From: Lachnospiraceae bacterium UBA7027
GTDB lineage: Bacteria; Bacillota; Clostridia; Lachnospirales; Lachnospiraceae
DNA: 22,636 nucleotides
Reading direction: 5' to 3'
Assembly: GCA_002494135.1 (NCBI GenBank)
Contig: DLBG01000040.1
Location: forward strand, 1-22,636
Of the stretch, positions 21,801 through 22,636 are shown piece after piece. The position numbers and the translations under genes are program-made. The notes beneath the pieces are model-generated. The model saw only the letters and a list, made by a program, of their open reading frames with translations, was not told where the DNA came from and ran no database searches. Each line of letters begins with the position of its first letter. Positions within the stretch are counted from its first letter, which is position 1.

Positions 21801-22580
21801 ATGGCGGATAATCATATTCCAATAGCGGATTTACCGTATTGCAAACCGGTAAAGGAATGGCTGAATAAGAGATACGGAGCCGAACAGGGTGCGATTCTGT
21901 GGAAAAAGACGGAAGAACAGTATAATGCATACCTTCCGGATTTACCGGATTACGGAGGAAAGAAGAATGGCCATGCGATGGCAATTTATGGCGGATTACT
22001 GATATTTGCGATGTATCCGGTTCTGCCGGATCAGCCGCCGATATCGGAGTTGCAGGATTTTGTATCAAATCTGTTTATGGGTCCTTTTGTAAAGCTCGGA
22101 AAAATATTTAATCTGAATCGTTCTTCCGATATGTGGCTGATCAATAAGGTTTTTAAAAAATCCGGCGACGGGGACAGGCGCGACTGCATAAAGTACCCCG
22201 ATGGATTCATTAATGTCGAAGAGCCGTATGATAAAGAAAATCACATCGCCAGATATCATTTTACACAATGTCCGAATGCGGAATTTGCAAAGAAACATAA
22301 CCTTCTTCATGTATTGCCGTTAATGTGTAACAGCGATTTTTTTGGGATAGAGCAGATTCACGGAACGTTGATTCGATGTGGTACTTGCGGAAACAGCAGT
22401 ATGTGTGATTACTGTGTGGTGGGCAACAAGAATCCTCTTGCAGACAGATATGAAATCCGGACCGATGAAGGCAGCTTCCTGGTCAGCGTGAAGAAAGAAA
22501 ACAACACGGATTCGAACAATTACGGGCAACAGATCGGAACCGGTGGAAGCATGTGCGATTATTCGTTTAAGAAAAGATAG
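21801..22580 (+). CDS. ATC-hydrolase-like protein 3
   Basis: The 259-residue protein is the longest of the three copies. The core runs from T-Q-C157-P through AKK, C176-x2-D179 (MCNSDFF), H187-GTLIR, an extra pair C193-G-T-C196, and M-C202-D203-Y-C205. The 19-residue spacing from the first Cys to the second and the following Asp agree exactly with copies 1 and 2. The extra cysteines could mean metal binding instead of simple catalysis. An N-terminal extension (about 1-60) is unique to this copy. ATG 21801 has GGGAG upstream (21787-21791); an in-frame TTG at 21780 is rejected. The family name is recalled from L-2-amino-thiazoline-4-carboxylic acid hydrolase. Its substrate here is unknown. Confidence 0.75.
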   Translation: MADNHIPIADLPYCKPVKEWLNKRYGAEQGAILWKKTEEQYNAYLPDLPDYGGKKNGHAMAIYGGLLIFAMYPVLPDQPPISELQDFVSNLFMGPFVKLGKIFNLNRSSDMWLINKVFKKSGDGDRRDCIKYPDGFINVEEPYDKENHIARYHFTQCPNAEFAKKHNLLHVLPLMCNSDFFGIEQIHGTLIRCGTCGNSSMCDYCVVGNKNPLADRYEIRTDEGSFLVSVKKENNTDSNNYGQQIGTGGSMCDYSFKKR

Positions 22581-22594
22581 AGGAGGAAAGAACG

Positions 22595-22636
22595 ATGGGA
22601 CTGTTTAAAAAATATGTAAGTCAGACCAGAAAGCCG
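22595..22636 (+). CDS. 5' end of a further gene, possible methyltransferase
   Basis: Only 14 codons are inside the window (MGLFKKYVSQTRKP). A strong AGAGGAGGAAAG ribosome site lies 5-14 bases before the ATG, so it is a real start. The N terminus resembles that of small SAM-dependent methyltransferases with a KYVxQTRKPEG opening seen in Firmicutes. That assignment is tentative memory and needs the next bases. If right, the cluster contains a second soluble methyltransferase next to an ATC-hydrolase-like gene. Confidence 0.45.
   Translation, partial: MGLFKKYVSQTRKP

Noticed and set aside
1..22636. CRISPR array, insertion sequence, toxin-antitoxin or phage-defence system
   Set aside because: No regularly spaced repeats, transposase, integrase or defence-type domains are visible on either strand.

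Overview
The window looks like chromosome of an anaerobic low-to-mid GC Firmicute, most likely a Lachnospiraceae-type Clostridia. This rests on the gene content (feoA/feoB with a Cys-rich FeoC-like protein, DUF6110, an HMA2-type P-ATPase, DUF3793 with flavodoxin, ATC-hydrolase-like proteins, DUF6796-like membrane proteins), on AGGAGG-type ribosome sites, and on A/T-rich promoters with sigma-A boxes. Every convincing gene is on the + strand. No search could be run, so family names come from motif recognition.

Left part (1-3070): a membrane-anchored zinc-ribbon protein, then about 900 bases without an intact gene, then an unrecognised two-helix membrane protein. That protein is bracketed by two copies of a unit that reads, on the minus strand, as the last 19 bases of a glycine-type tRNA followed by its terminator. 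I read this as decayed integration (att) sites. A 60-codon 3' remnant of a ZIP-family metal transporter lies just before the iron genes, so the left edge looks eroded.

Iron/metal operon (3074-8823): a regulatory region with palindromic operators and a strong terminator leads into a membrane-anchored HMA protein, feoA, feoB and a feoC-like gene. After a GC-rich hairpin come a DUF6110 protein and a P1B-type ATPase with an atypical SCAL transmembrane motif.

Accessory cluster (8897-22636): closely spaced or overlapping genes, rich in paralogues. It holds five DUF6796-like polytopic membrane proteins, three ATC-hydrolase-like proteins sharing a C-x18-C-x2-D ... C pattern, four alpha/beta hydrolases, two paralogous ~168-residue membrane proteins, a soluble SAM methyltransferase, a membrane ICMT/PEMT-type methyltransferase, and the start of one more gene. 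Inside it sits a DUF3793-flavodoxin pair and a DUF454 (YbaN-like) gene, each behind its own copies of the same operator.

The unifying signal is the 16-bp palindrome GTTAG-N6-CTAAC. It occurs six times in perfect form, only in the three regulatory gaps before feo, DUF3793-flavodoxin and DUF454. Flavodoxin replacement and ferrous uptake are classic low-iron responses, so I infer an iron-responsive (probably DtxR/IdeR-like) regulon that also drives part of an uncharacterised membrane/lipid-type enzyme cluster. That cluster and its regulation are the best candidate here for an undescribed system; its chemistry cannot be deduced from sequence alone.
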